The notes: a model not told the origin generated them from the letters alone. Counted from the stretch's first letter, positions 15,843-24,921 are shown. The stretch: DNA of 64,000 bases from Prevotella sp. UBA2456 (GCA_002342415.1 DDPY01000053.1:49311-113310), one strand, 5' to 3'. Made by a program: numbers and translations.

Positions 15843-17564
15843 ATGAGTTCAATTTTCGACAATCTGCAAATTCTGATTACCATAGGTATCATTGTTCTAT
15901 TGATTATCATTATTCCAATAGGACGATGGCTCTATATGCGCAGTGTGCGAGTGCGCAACCGCCTCCAGATGAGCTATCTATTTACCAATATCACCCACGA
16001 GCTGCTTACTCCCATGACTATTCTGGCAGCATCCACCGAACAGCTGAGGGCTGCCTATCCGGAAGGGAAAGAGGAGTACGACCGCATGGACAGGAACATC
16101 CAGCGCACCATCCGACTGCTCCAGCAGATACTGGAAACCAGCAAATCGCAGGAGGGCGAACTGAAACTATTGGTGAGCTATGGCGACGTGATGAACTACA
16201 TTACTGAGACCGCCCGTTGCACAGAACCGCTGATGCGACAGAAGAACCTGGAATTCAGCATCCAATGCAAACCGGAGAGCATGATGGGATGGATAGATAC
16301 CGACAAACTGGACAAGATTATATTCAACCTGCTGTCGAACGCAGCCAAATACACGCCGGAAAACGGAAAAGTGACGCTCGACGTAGCAACCAACCAATAC
16401 TTTAACGGCATCATCATCCGCGTGAGCGATAATGGTGTGGGCATTGACAAGGACAAGATGAAGCACCTCTTCAGCCGATTCCTGGACGGCGACTACCGCC
16501 GTCAGCGGACTATCGGCACCGGACTGGGGCTGTCGCTGACGCGCGACTTGGTATATCTGCACAAAGGCACCATCCAATGTCAGAGCACTGTAGGAAAGGG
16601 GACGACCTTCACCATCGAGTTGCCCATCGGCAAAGAGGCTTTTGCGCCCTCCCAGATAGACGAGCAGAACAAGATAAGCATCAAGGTGCCTACTGGAAAC
16701 ATCCTCGACCTGCCCGCGTTGGAGCCTACCAACCTGACCGTTTCCGACGTCCCCCTGCCCCCCGATGCCTATAACGTACTCATCGTTGAGGATAACAAGG
16801 AACTGCTGATGCTCATGCACCAAATGTTGCGCACCAGATACCACATCCTGACTGCAACGAACGGCAAGGAAGCCCTTGACATCATCCGCACCAACGAGAT
16901 TGACATGATTGTCTCCGATGTGATGATGCCCGAGATGAATGGCTACGAACTGACGCGCCGCATCAAAGAAGACGAGGACATGAGCCATCTGCCCATCATT
17001 CTGCTGACGGCCAAGATACAGGAGGAGGACCGCCACGAGGCACTGACGGCAGGTGCCGACGACTATATCACCAAGCCCTTCAGCATCAAGGACCTGCAAC
17101 TGCACATCGACAACATAGTGGAAAACCGCCAGCGCGTGCATCGCGTCGTCCAGGCCACAGAAATGGAGCAGCCCGACAGCAGCAACCGCCCGCTCACGCT
17201 CGACGAGGAGTTTCTGCAGCGCGCCACAGAATGCGTCAAACAGCATCTTAACGACTCCGACTACGACCGCGAGAGCTTTGCCGCCGACATGGGTGCCAGC
17301 GCCAGCACGCTGTACAACAAGCTACGCGCACTGACCGGCATGAACGTCACCGCCTTCATGCGCGACATCCGGCTGAAAGCAGCCTGCCGTCTGGCCAAGG
17401 AGTATCCCGACCTGCGCATCAGCGACATTGCCTACCGTGTGGGATTCAAAGACCCGAAGTATTTTGCGACCGCATTCAAGAAGGAGATGGGCATCCAGCC
17501 TAAGGAATACTTCGACCGTCTCAGAGCCGACGCCCACCCGTCAGCCAAAGCCCCGCAAACGTGA
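15843..17564 (+). CDS. Compact hybrid two-component regulator: histidine kinase, receiver and AraC-type HTH
   Basis: 573 residues from MSSIFDNLQI. One membrane segment (about 10-32) is followed directly by the HisKA box with His52 in THELLTPMT, an ATPase domain (NLLSNAAKY, DNGVGID, GTGLGLSL), a receiver domain with Asp359 in VSDVMMPEMNG and the lysine in DYITKPF, and a C-terminal AraC HTH ending in GFKDPKYFATAFKKEMG. This is the cytoplasmic half of the HTCS regulators of Bacteroidota polysaccharide loci, but the large periplasmic sensor is missing, so it must sense through the membrane or a partner. An upstream in-frame ATG at 15774 lies before the -7 box. It overlaps the convergent symporter gene by 44 bases. 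Confidence 0.85.
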   Translation: MSSIFDNLQILITIGIIVLLIIIIPIGRWLYMRSVRVRNRLQMSYLFTNITHELLTPMTILAASTEQLRAAYPEGKEEYDRMDRNIQRTIRLLQQILETSKSQEGELKLLVSYGDVMNYITETARCTEPLMRQKNLEFSIQCKPESMMGWIDTDKLDKIIFNLLSNAAKYTPENGKVTLDVATNQYFNGIIIRVSDNGVGIDKDKMKHLFSRFLDGDYRRQRTIGTGLGLSLTRDLVYLHKGTIQCQSTVGKGTTFTIELPIGKEAFAPSQIDEQNKISIKVPTGNILDLPALEPTNLTVSDVPLPPDAYNVLIVEDNKELLMLMHQMLRTRYHILTATNGKEALDIIRTNEIDMIVSDVMMPEMNGYELTRRIKEDEDMSHLPIILLTAKIQEEDRHEALTAGADDYITKPFSIKDLQLHIDNIVENRQRVHRVVQATEMEQPDSSNRPLTLDEEFLQRATECVKQHLNDSDYDRESFAADMGASASTLYNKLRALTGMNVTAFMRDIRLKAACRLAKEYPDLRISDIAYRVGFKDPKYFATAFKKEMGIQPKEYFDRLRADAHPSAKAPQT

Positions 17565-18981
17565 GCATACCGTTCAGCATCAACAATTCGTAGCCAAAGC
17601 GATAGTCCAGCCACCTGCCTACCCCATAGTCGATGGCAAAACACAACAGGGGAGCCGCCACAGCAATATAGGGCGCCCAGCGGTCAGAGACGCTCCGCCT
17701 GGTCAGCAGTCCGAAGGCAAACAATCCCAACAGCGGACCGTAGGTGTAGGAAACAATCGTGTAGACGGCATCAATCAGACTGGTAGAGTTGACAGCCTTG
17801 AAAACGAGAATGAAAACCACAAAGAGCAGACACATCATAAGATGCACACGCTTACGCGCCTGCTCGTTCTCCGACTGCTTCAGGATGTCTACACAAAAGA
17901 TCGTAGTCAGCGATGTCAGCGCAGAATCGGCACTGGAGAACGAGGCAGCAATAATCCCCAACACAAAGACAATCTCCAAGAAGGAAGCCTGAAGAGCGAG
18001 CCATGAAGAGCCGGCTGCCGTCTTCGCCTGAGCAGAAGCCTCGGCGATATAGTTGGGCAACAGTTCATCGCCGGCAGGCAGCGTCATCCCCTGCTGCCGA
18101 TACCACATCACCAGCAGTACTCCCAGCGCAAGGAACAGCAGATTAGCGGGCAGGAAAGCCATTCCATAAGTACACATATCCTTCTGGGCCGAGCGCAACG
18201 ACTTGCATGTCAGGTTCTTCTGCATCATATCCTGATCGAGTCCCGTCATCACCACCACGATAAAGACACCGCTGACAAACTGTTTCCAGAAGTTCTGCTT
18301 CGACACCCAGTCGTCCATCACAAACACGCGCGACAGCTCATGATCCCTGACGGCAGCCATCGCCTCGCCAGGCGACATACCCAGATCGGCCACCACCTTA
18401 TATATAATAAGGAGCAAGGCCGTAAACAGACAGGTGGTCTGCAACGAGTCGGTCCATACCAGCGTCTTGATGCCGCCCCGCCGCGTATAGAGCCATATCA
18501 GCATCACCAAAACCACCACAGTAACCATAAACGGCACACCTACGGCATCGAAGACGAAGCGCTGCAGAATCATGCATACCACATAGAAGCGCAGCGATGC
18601 CCCGGCAAGCTTCGAAATCAGGAAGAAAGCCGAGCCCGTGGTGTGCGACCTGCGCCCTAAGCGCTGCCCCAAGTAAGCATAGATACTGGTCAGATTGAGT
18701 CTGTAATATAAAGGCAACAGCAGGAACGCCACCGCCACATAGCCTAAGACAAAGCCCATACAGGTCTGCAAATAGGTCATCTGCGCGTTCATCACCATTC
18801 CAGGCACCGAAACGAACGTCACCCCAGAGATGGAGGCTCCCACCATTCCGAACGCCACCATGAACCAAGGCGAGCGACGGTCGGCACGATAGAACGTCTC
18901 GTTGCTAGCTCTCCGTCCTGTCCACCGGCTGATGGCGAACAGCAGAGCGAAATAGAGTATAACGACTGCAATAAGTATCAT
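17521..18981 (-). CDS. Sodium:solute symporter (SSS family)
   Basis: 486 residues beginning MILIAVVILYFALLFAISRW; the frame runs upstream only through a TTG in the promoter. About 13 hydrophobic helices are visible. The region FGMVGASISGVTFVSVPGMV at residues 44-63 corresponds to the sodium-site helix 1 of LeuT-fold SSS carriers. The substrate (sugar, amino acid or sialate-like) cannot be deduced. Its 3' end runs 44 bases into the hybrid kinase gene coming from the other side. Confidence 0.87.
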   Translation of the reverse strand: MILIAVVILYFALLFAISRWTGRRASNETFYRADRRSPWFMVAFGMVGASISGVTFVSVPGMVMNAQMTYLQTCMGFVLGYVAVAFLLLPLYYRLNLTSIYAYLGQRLGRRSHTTGSAFFLISKLAGASLRFYVVCMILQRFVFDAVGVPFMVTVVVLVMLIWLYTRRGGIKTLVWTDSLQTTCLFTALLLIIYKVVADLGMSPGEAMAAVRDHELSRVFVMDDWVSKQNFWKQFVSGVFIVVVMTGLDQDMMQKNLTCKSLRSAQKDMCTYGMAFLPANLLFLALGVLLVMWYRQQGMTLPAGDELLPNYIAEASAQAKTAAGSSWLALQASFLEIVFVLGIIAASFSSADSALTSLTTIFCVDILKQSENEQARKRVHLMMCLLFVVFILVFKAVNSTSLIDAVYTIVSYTYGPLLGLFAFGLLTRRSVSDRWAPYIAVAAPLLCFAIDYGVGRWLDYRFGYELLMLNGMLTFAGLWLTGGRRL

Positions 18982-18999
18982 AACTGACAATAAAGGCGG

Positions 19000-19007
19000 C
19001 AAAGTTA
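19000..19007 (-). promoter_or_regulatory. -7 box for the symporter
   Basis: TAACTTTG on the minus strand, 18 bases before the symporter ATG at 18981. Confidence 0.6.
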
Positions 19008-19062
19008 CAAACTTATTCCAAAACGGCCAAACATTTAGCTCATTTTTTCGCCCGTTCTTTCC

Positions 19063-19183
19063 AAATCTTTTACATCTGCCAACGTACTTTTTCCAGGCCG
19101 TCGACTCGTTTTATCCTTTGAGTCAACTCGATTCATCGTTTGAGTCAACTCAATTCATCGTTTGAGTCGACTCAAGTTTTCCA
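19063..19183. repeat. Array of GAGTYRACTC palindromes on a 22-bp period (copy 1)
   Basis: In the 413-base divergent gap between the symporter and trpB-like genes, palindromic cores (GTCGACTC, GAGTCAACTC twice, GAGTCGACTC) are spaced exactly 22 bases apart from 19100 to 19173. The spacers are GTTTTATCCTTT, GATTCATCGTTT and AATTCATCGTTT. AATCTTTTACAT begins the element and CAGGCCGTC abuts the first core. A second copy lies at 49657-49770. It resembles a multimeric DNA-binding site; function unknown. Confidence 0.8.
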
Positions 19184-19373
19184 GCCCGTTTACTCGCTGG
19201 CAGCTTTCCGATCGAATATTCTTTACAACCGCCGGAAGATTTAACGGAAAACCTAATTATTTTTGGGGGGATTCCGCACATTTTCGTAACTCTGACTTCG
19301 TCGAACTTACTTTTCGCTCGGAAATGAAAGAAAAATATTTCTTCTTTTTCTTTCATTTCTCTCACTTATTTCG

Positions 19374-19381
19374 TAACTTTG
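19374..19381 (+). promoter_or_regulatory. -7 box for the trpB-like gene
   Basis: TAACTTTG after CTCACTTATTTCG. The region upstream (19310-19360, GCTCGGAAATGAAAGAAAAA and a pyrimidine tract) is related to the promoter modules at 5218-5382. Confidence 0.65.
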
Positions 19382-19415
19382 CAGGCGGTAATTATTCACC
19401 AACAACAAAAAATCA

Positions 19416-20774
19416 ATGGCAAAACAAAAGAAATTTATCCTTCAGGAGAGTGAGATTCCTACACAGTGGTATAACATTCAGGCCGACATGCCCAACAAAC
19501 CCATGCCGCCCATCCATCCCGCCACCAAGCAACCCTTAGGCGTTGACGACCTGGCACACATCTTCCCCCGCGAATGCTGCGTGCAGGAGCTGGACACTAC
19601 CCACCGCTGGATTGACATTCCAGAGGACGTGCTCGACAAATACAAGTACTATCGTTCTACTCCGCTCGTGCGTGCCTATGCCCTTGAGGAAGCACTCGAC
19701 ACTCCGGCACATATCTACTTCAAGAACGAGTCGACCAATCCTTTAGGTTCCCATAAGATCAACTCTGCCCTGCCCCAGTGCTACTATGCCAAGCAGGAAG
19801 GCACCACCAACGTCACCACCGAGACGGGTGCCGGACAGTGGGGAGCTGCCCTGAGCTATGCAGCCAAGATATACGGACTGGACTGTGCTGTCTATCAGGT
19901 GAAGATTACCATGCAGCAGAAGCCCTACCGTTCAAGCATCATGCGCACATTCGGTGCCGTTGTCACCGGTTCGCCTTCTATGTCGACACGTGCCGGTAAA
20001 GACATTCTCACCAAGGACCCCACCCACTCCGGTTCGCTGGGTACTGCCATCTCCGAGGCTGTCGAGCTGGCCACCACCACGCCCAACTGTAAATACACCT
20101 TAGGCTCGGTGCTCAACCACGTAGGACTGCATCAGACCATCATCGGTCTGGAGGCCGAGAAGCAGATGGAGATGGCCGGCGAATATCCCGACATCGTCAT
20201 CGGCTGCTTCGGCGGCGGCTCCAACTTCGGCGGCATCTCGTTCCCCTTCATGCGCCACAACCTGCTGGACGGCAAGACCACAGAGTTTATTGCCGCCGAG
20301 CCCGACAGCTGTCCTAAGCTGACCAGGGGCCAGTTCCGCTACGACTTCGGCGACGAGGCCGGTTACACCCCGCTGCTACCGATGTACACCCTTGGCCACA
20401 ACTTCAAGCCTTCTAACATCCACGCCGGTGGACTGCGCTATCATGGTGCCGGCATGATTATCTCGCAGCTCATCAAGGACGGCATGATGCACGGTGTGGA
20501 CATCCCACAGCTGGAAACCTTCGAGGCCGGTATGCTGTTTGCACGGACCGAGGGCATCATCCCCGCTCCTGAGAGCACCCATGCCATCGCCGCAACCATC
20601 CGCGAGGCTAAGAAGTGCAAGGAGACAGGCGAACAGAAAGTCATCCTCTTCAACCTCTCCGGTCACGGACTCATCGATATGCCAAGCTACGAGAGCTACA
20701 TCAAAGGCGACTTGCAGAACTACACCGTCACCGACGAGATGATAGCCCAGAACCTGGCTGAGCTCGACAAATAA
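19416..20774 (+). CDS. TrpB-like (TrpB2-type) pyridoxal-phosphate enzyme
   Basis: 452 residues, longer than TrpB1 (about 400), with the N-terminal extension IPTQWYNIQADMPNKPMPP and PRECC typical of TrpB2. The PLP lysine is in NPLGSHKINSAL, the catalytic glutamate region is TTETGAGQWG and the phosphate loop is GCFGGGSNFGG. TrpB2 enzymes can make tryptophan from indole and serine without TrpA; no other trp gene is nearby, so it may salvage indole. It is a single-gene unit closed by a strong hairpin. Confidence 0.9.
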   Translation: MAKQKKFILQESEIPTQWYNIQADMPNKPMPPIHPATKQPLGVDDLAHIFPRECCVQELDTTHRWIDIPEDVLDKYKYYRSTPLVRAYALEEALDTPAHIYFKNESTNPLGSHKINSALPQCYYAKQEGTTNVTTETGAGQWGAALSYAAKIYGLDCAVYQVKITMQQKPYRSSIMRTFGAVVTGSPSMSTRAGKDILTKDPTHSGSLGTAISEAVELATTTPNCKYTLGSVLNHVGLHQTIIGLEAEKQMEMAGEYPDIVIGCFGGGSNFGGISFPFMRHNLLDGKTTEFIAAEPDSCPKLTRGQFRYDFGDEAGYTPLLPMYTLGHNFKPSNIHAGGLRYHGAGMIISQLIKDGMMHGVDIPQLETFEAGMLFARTEGIIPAPESTHAIAATIREAKKCKETGEQKVILFNLSGHGLIDMPSYESYIKGDLQNYTVTDEMIAQNLAELDK

Positions 20775-20873
20775 GTGAAAAGCAAAAAGTAAAGAGTAAA
20801 AGAAATCTGCTACCGCGCAGTTGTCTTACCAACGGGCGGTAGCAGATTTTCTTACTCTTTACTCTTCACTTAC
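20774..20873. terminator. Long bidirectional terminator between trpB-like and hsp20 genes
   Basis: The perfect 14-bp stem AAATCTGCTACCGC (20803-20816) / GCGGTAGCAGATTT (20836-20849) is extended by imperfect arms made of AGTGAA and GTAAAGAGTAA repeats, giving a hairpin of nearly 100 bases between two converging genes. Confidence 0.8.
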
Positions 20874-20874
20874 A

Positions 20875-21300
20875 TTACATGATGTCTATCTGGCGCGACA
20901 CCTTCACCTTCTCTTCTACCAGCTTGGGCAGTTCGACGGTCAGCACACCGTGCTCAACCTTGGCCGAGATAGCGTCCTTCTTCACGTCGTCGGGCAGAAT
21001 CAGCGTCTGCTCATACTTCGAGTAGTTGAACTCGCGGCGCAGATAGCGGGCTGTCTTGTCTTCCTCCTTCTTCTCGTCCTTCTGCTCCATCTTGATAATC
21101 AGGTTGCCCTCATCGTTGATATGTACGTTGAAGTCTTCCTTCTTCATGCCCGGAGCGGCCACCTCTACGACGTAAGCCTTGTCTGATTCTTTCACATTGA
21201 TAGCGGGAGCGGTGCAATTAGCCTTCGGCATAAACTCCGTATCAAACAAATCGTTGAACACTGCGGGAATCCAACTGTTACTTCTCATCATTGGCATCAT
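20875..21300 (-). CDS. Hsp20/alpha-crystallin small heat-shock protein
   Basis: 141 residues. The alpha-crystallin domain runs from about residue 35 to 130, with YVVEVAAPGMKKEDFNVHIND, the ARYLRREFNYSKYEQTLILPD loop and GVLTVELPK. It is an ATP-independent holdase forming oligomers in the cytosol. Unusually for this genome an AGGAGG Shine-Dalgarno lies about nine bases before the ATG (21308-21313), and no TAnnTTTG box is present; instead a sigma-54-type promoter lies upstream. Confidence 0.93.
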   Translation of the reverse strand: MMPMMRSNSWIPAVFNDLFDTEFMPKANCTAPAINVKESDKAYVVEVAAPGMKKEDFNVHINDEGNLIIKMEQKDEKKEEDKTARYLRREFNYSKYEQTLILPDDVKKDAISAKVEHGVLTVELPKLVEEKVKVSRQIDIM

Positions 21301-21384
21301 AATCGTTACCTCCTAATTCTATTTTTATTCGTTATACATTTTGTTGTTTTCTTTCGATTGCCTTTTGGCTTTCACCCAACAATG

Positions 21385-21401
21385 TGCAACTAATATGCCA
21401 A
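21385..21401 (-). promoter_or_regulatory. Candidate sigma-54 (-24/-12) promoter for hsp20
   Basis: The minus strand reads TTGGCATATTAGTTGCA, matching the TGGCAc/t-N-TTGCa/t consensus with the invariant GG and GC ten bases apart. The expected start near 21375 would give a leader of about 75 bases. No housekeeping -7 box is seen between here and the gene. Confidence 0.6.
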
Positions 21402-21411
21402 AGCGAAAAGA

Positions 21412-21447
21412 ATGCCACTTTGTCGGTTGACTCCGACAAAGTGGCAT
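21412..21447. terminator. Terminator after mfd
   Basis: Perfect 15-bp stem ATGCCACTTTGTCGG/CCGACAAAGTGGCAT with a six-base loop, just past the mfd stop codon and just upstream of the hsp20 promoter. On the minus strand it is followed by TTCTTTT. Confidence 0.75.
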
Positions 21448-21460
21448 ATTTTGTTTTACC

Positions 21461-24400
21461 CTATACCTTATTATATATATGAGTCAGCAACTGAACCGCT
21501 ATCTCGACCGATGGCACGTCGGCAACTATCATCGACCGCTTGCCGTTCTGCTCGCGGAAGTTGCAACGCCGCGGATTACGCGCCACAAAAGACAGTACAC
21601 GGTCGAATGCCTCGCTCTGATAATAAGGACTGTCACTTTGCGACACGAAGTAGAGCATCATGCGCCCCTGTTTGAGCATGATCTTCTCGCAGCCCAGCAT
21701 CTTGCCGAGCCGACGCAAGCGCACTACGCGCATCAGTTCCTCACCCTCGTGGGGCACCGCTCCGAATCGGTCTATCAGTCGCGTGCGGTAGGCAGCCAAC
21801 TGCTCATCGGTATGCAGGCCGTCGAGTTCGCGATAGAGCAGCATACGCTCCGAGTCGGAGGGAACGTACTGGTCGGGGAAGTACATCTCAAGATCGCTCT
21901 CCAGCGAACAGTCAGAGACGAAGGGACCCTCACTCCCCTCCCTACAAGGGAGGGGCTGGGGGAGGGTCTTGAGGGGTCGGGGGAGGGTCTTCCTCTCCTC
22001 GTTCCTCAATTCCACCACCGCCTGGTTCAATATCTTCACATAAGTCTCGTAGCCCAAATCGGCAATGAATCCACTCTGCTCAGCACCCAGCAGATTGCCC
22101 GCACCGCGAATGTCAAGGTCCTGCATGGCGATATGGATGCCCGAGCCTAAATCGCTGAACTGCTCCAGCGCCTCCAGACGGCGCCGGCTCTCGACGGGCA
22201 GCGCAGCCAACGGCGGTGCTAACAGATAGCAGAAAGCCTTGCGGTTGCCCCGTCCTACTCGTCCGCGCATCTGGTGCAGGTCTGAGAGTCCGAAGTGATG
22301 GGCTCCGTTGATAATGATGGTATTGGCATTGGGTATGTCGATACCGTTTTCGATGATGGTGGTGGAGAGCAGCACATCGTAGTCGTAGTTCTGGAAGTCG
22401 AAGATAATCTGCTCCAGTTCCTCGGGCTTCATCTGCCCGTGTCCGACGGCAACACGCGCATCGGGCACATACTTATGAATGAGGTCGCGGATGTGCTGCA
22501 GGTCGTTGATGCGCGGATTGACGAAGTAGACCTGCCCGTTGCGCGACATCTCGAAATTGATGGCATCGGCTATAATCTCTGCGCCGAAGGTGTGAATCTC
22601 CGTCTGCACGGGATGGCGATTGGGCGGCGGTGTCTGGATGATGCTCAGATCGCGCGCACCCACCAGCGAAAACTGCAAGGTACGTGGGATGGGAGTTGCC
22701 GACATCGTCAGCGTGTCGACACTGGTCTTCAGCTGGCGCAGCTTCTCCTTGGTCGAGACACCAAACTTCTGCTCCTCGTCGATGATAAGCAGTCCCAAGT
22801 CCTTAAACTTCACCGACTTGCCTATCAGCTTATGCGTACCTATCAAGATGTCTATCTTTCCCGCCTCCAGATCCTTCAGGATAGCAGTGGTCTGTTTTGT
22901 CGAACGGGCTCGCGAAAGATACTCAACCCTTACGGGCAGGTTTTTCAGTCGGCCCGTGAAGGTCTGGTAGTGCTGATAGGCCAGCACCGTAGTAGGCACG
23001 AGCACCGCCACCTGCTTCGAGTCGCAGGCAGCCTTGAAGGCAGCACGCACGGCGACCTCGGTCTTGCCGAAGCCCACATCGCCGCATACCAGCCGGTCCA
23101 TCGGCTGCGCACGCTCCATATCGGCCTTCACATCATTCGTGGCTTTCAGCTGGTCGGGCGTATCCTCGTAGAGGAACGAGGCCTCCAGCTCGTGCTGCAT
23201 GAAGGAGTCGGCCGAGAAGGCAAATCCGCGCTGCTGTCGGCGGGCGGCATAGAGCTTGATGAGGTCGCGGGCAATATCCTTCAGTTTCTGCTTGGTGCGC
23301 TCCTTCATCCGCTCCCACTGTCCCGTTCCCAAGCGCGACAGTCGCGGAGCCTCGCCACCGTCTTGTGCCTTGTATTTTGACACCTTGTAGAGTGAATGGA
23401 TAGACACATAGATGGTGCCACCCCCGTCATACTGTATCTTGATCATCTCCTGATAGCCCGTGCCCTGCGGCATGCGCACCAGTCCGCCAAACTTGCCGAT
23501 ACCATGATCGATATGCACCACATAGTCGCCTATCTCAAACTGCTGTATCTCCTTCAGCGTCAGCGCCACCTTGCCGCCGCGCGCCTTGTCGGAACGCAGG
23601 CTGTACTTATGGTAGCGGTCGAATATCTGGTGGTCGGTAAAGACACAGAGTTTCTGGTCGTGGTCGATGAATCCTTCATGAAGGGTATGCTCCACAGGCT
23701 CGAAGCCGATACGTCCGCCCCGTGCCTGCTCATCCTCGCCGCTGAAGATGTCTTTCAGTCGCTCCAGCTGCTTGGCACTGTCGGCGAGGATACAGAGCTG
23801 ATAGCCATCAGCCTGGAGACGTTCCAGCGACTCGTGCAACAAGTCGAAGTTCTTATGGAACTGGGGCTGGGGCGACACATGGAAGCGGAGCGTAGCATCA
23901 GGCACTCCCGTAGCATGTCCTCCTATCTCGATGTGACTAAACGCACCAGCCTCACGAGCAAACTGTGCAGCCGTTGTCAGCTGGGCCTCCTTGCTCATCT
24001 CCTGCGTGATGGTCTGCTGCTCCACCTCGGTGGCTCCCTCCAGACGCTCCTTCAGTGCCTGCGACGAGAAACCTTCCTCGTAGATACGGCCTATGGCATC
24101 ATGCACATAGAGGAAATCCTTGGCCACCAGCAGCGTATCGTCAGGAAGGAACGACAGGAACGACACTTTCTCTTCAGCCATTGCCAGCTCGGGCACAATC
24201 TCCACTTGGTCGCGCTTGTCCTTTGACAGCTGGGTGTCTACCTCGAAAGTACGGATCGAGTCAATGTCATCTCCGAAGAAGTCGATACGGAACGGCTGTT
24301 CGCTACTGTAGGAATAGACATCCAGAATGCTTCCGCGCAGCGCAAACTGGCCAGGCTCATACACATAGTCTACCTCGCGGAATCCCAACTGCCGAAGAGT

Positions 24401-24898
24401 CGCAATGGTATTGTCCACCTCAACCGTCTGCCCCTGCTGCAACACCAGCATCCTATCGTCCAGCTGCCGTTTTGAGACCACGAGCTCAGCCACGGCTTCC
24501 GGATAGGTGACCACATAAAGCGAGGACGAACGGGACGCAAGCGTAGACAGACTCGACAGCACCTCCGTACGGAGTATCTCGTTAGCCGCGTCGCGCTGGC
24601 CATACTTCACGGCGCGACGATAACTGCTGGGAAAGAACAGTACCCCGTCGTCGCCCAACAGCTGCACCAGGTCGTGATAGAAATATCCGGCCTCGTCGGC
24701 ATCCTGCAAGATAAAGAGCAGGACCGAAGGCCGACTTTTGCTCATCACGGTCTTGAGAGCAGCAAACAGCATGGGAGCCGACGAACACATCAATCCATCG
24801 AGGAAAACGGTCTTCACCGACTTTTTCCTCAACGTGTCTGCCAGCGCTCCCACCTGTGGCAGCGCAGCATATCTTTTCAACAAATCTGAAACTTTCAT
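21461..24898 (-). CDS. mfd: Transcription-repair coupling factor Mfd
   Basis: 1145 residues from MKVSDLLKRYAAL; an upstream TTG in the same frame lies within the promoter and was rejected. In order: UvrB-like N-terminal module, the RNA polymerase-interacting domain around EIGDYVVHIDHGIGKFGGL, then the SF2 translocase with Walker A GDVGFGKTE, DEEQ box and TMSATPIPRTL, and the C-terminal TRCF domain. Mfd removes RNA polymerase stalled at DNA lesions and recruits UvrA. A proline-rich insert LPRPLKTLPQPLPCREGSEG, between the helicase part and the TRCF domain, is encoded by a dispersed repeat (21932-21990). Confidence 0.95.
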   Translation of the reverse strand: MKVSDLLKRYAALPQVGALADTLRKKSVKTVFLDGLMCSSAPMLFAALKTVMSKSRPSVLLFILQDADEAGYFYHDLVQLLGDDGVLFFPSSYRRAVKYGQRDAANEILRTEVLSSLSTLASRSSSLYVVTYPEAVAELVVSKRQLDDRMLVLQQGQTVEVDNTIATLRQLGFREVDYVYEPGQFALRGSILDVYSYSSEQPFRIDFFGDDIDSIRTFEVDTQLSKDKRDQVEIVPELAMAEEKVSFLSFLPDDTLLVAKDFLYVHDAIGRIYEEGFSSQALKERLEGATEVEQQTITQEMSKEAQLTTAAQFAREAGAFSHIEIGGHATGVPDATLRFHVSPQPQFHKNFDLLHESLERLQADGYQLCILADSAKQLERLKDIFSGEDEQARGGRIGFEPVEHTLHEGFIDHDQKLCVFTDHQIFDRYHKYSLRSDKARGGKVALTLKEIQQFEIGDYVVHIDHGIGKFGGLVRMPQGTGYQEMIKIQYDGGGTIYVSIHSLYKVSKYKAQDGGEAPRLSRLGTGQWERMKERTKQKLKDIARDLIKLYAARRQQRGFAFSADSFMQHELEASFLYEDTPDQLKATNDVKADMERAQPMDRLVCGDVGFGKTEVAVRAAFKAACDSKQVAVLVPTTVLAYQHYQTFTGRLKNLPVRVEYLSRARSTKQTTAILKDLEAGKIDILIGTHKLIGKSVKFKDLGLLIIDEEQKFGVSTKEKLRQLKTSVDTLTMSATPIPRTLQFSLVGARDLSIIQTPPPNRHPVQTEIHTFGAEIIADAINFEMSRNGQVYFVNPRINDLQHIRDLIHKYVPDARVAVGHGQMKPEELEQIIFDFQNYDYDVLLSTTIIENGIDIPNANTIIINGAHHFGLSDLHQMRGRVGRGNRKAFCYLLAPPLAALPVESRRRLEALEQFSDLGSGIHIAMQDLDIRGAGNLLGAEQSGFIADLGYETYVKILNQAVVELRNEERKTLPRPLKTLPQPLPCREGSEGPFVSDCSLESDLEMYFPDQYVPSDSERMLLYRELDGLHTDEQLAAYRTRLIDRFGAVPHEGEELMRVVRLRRLGKMLGCEKIMLKQGRMMLYFVSQSDSPYYQSEAFDRVLSFVARNPRRCNFREQNGKRSMIVADVPSVEIAVQLLTHIYNKV
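21932..21990. repeat. CCCTCCCT/GGGGAGGG repeat inside mfd
   Basis: A G-rich direct and inverted repeat (CCCCTCCCTACAAGGGAGGGG, then GGGGGAGGGTCTTGAGGGGTC and a second GGGGGAGGGTCTT) interrupts mfd without breaking the frame. Confidence 0.7.
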
Positions 24899-24913
24899 AC
24901 CTGAAATCGGGCG

Positions 24914-24921
24914 CAAAGTTA
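24914..24921 (-). promoter_or_regulatory. -7 box for mfd
   Basis: TAACTTTG on the minus strand, 15 bases before the chosen ATG. Between this box and 25160 I see no gene. Confidence 0.6.
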
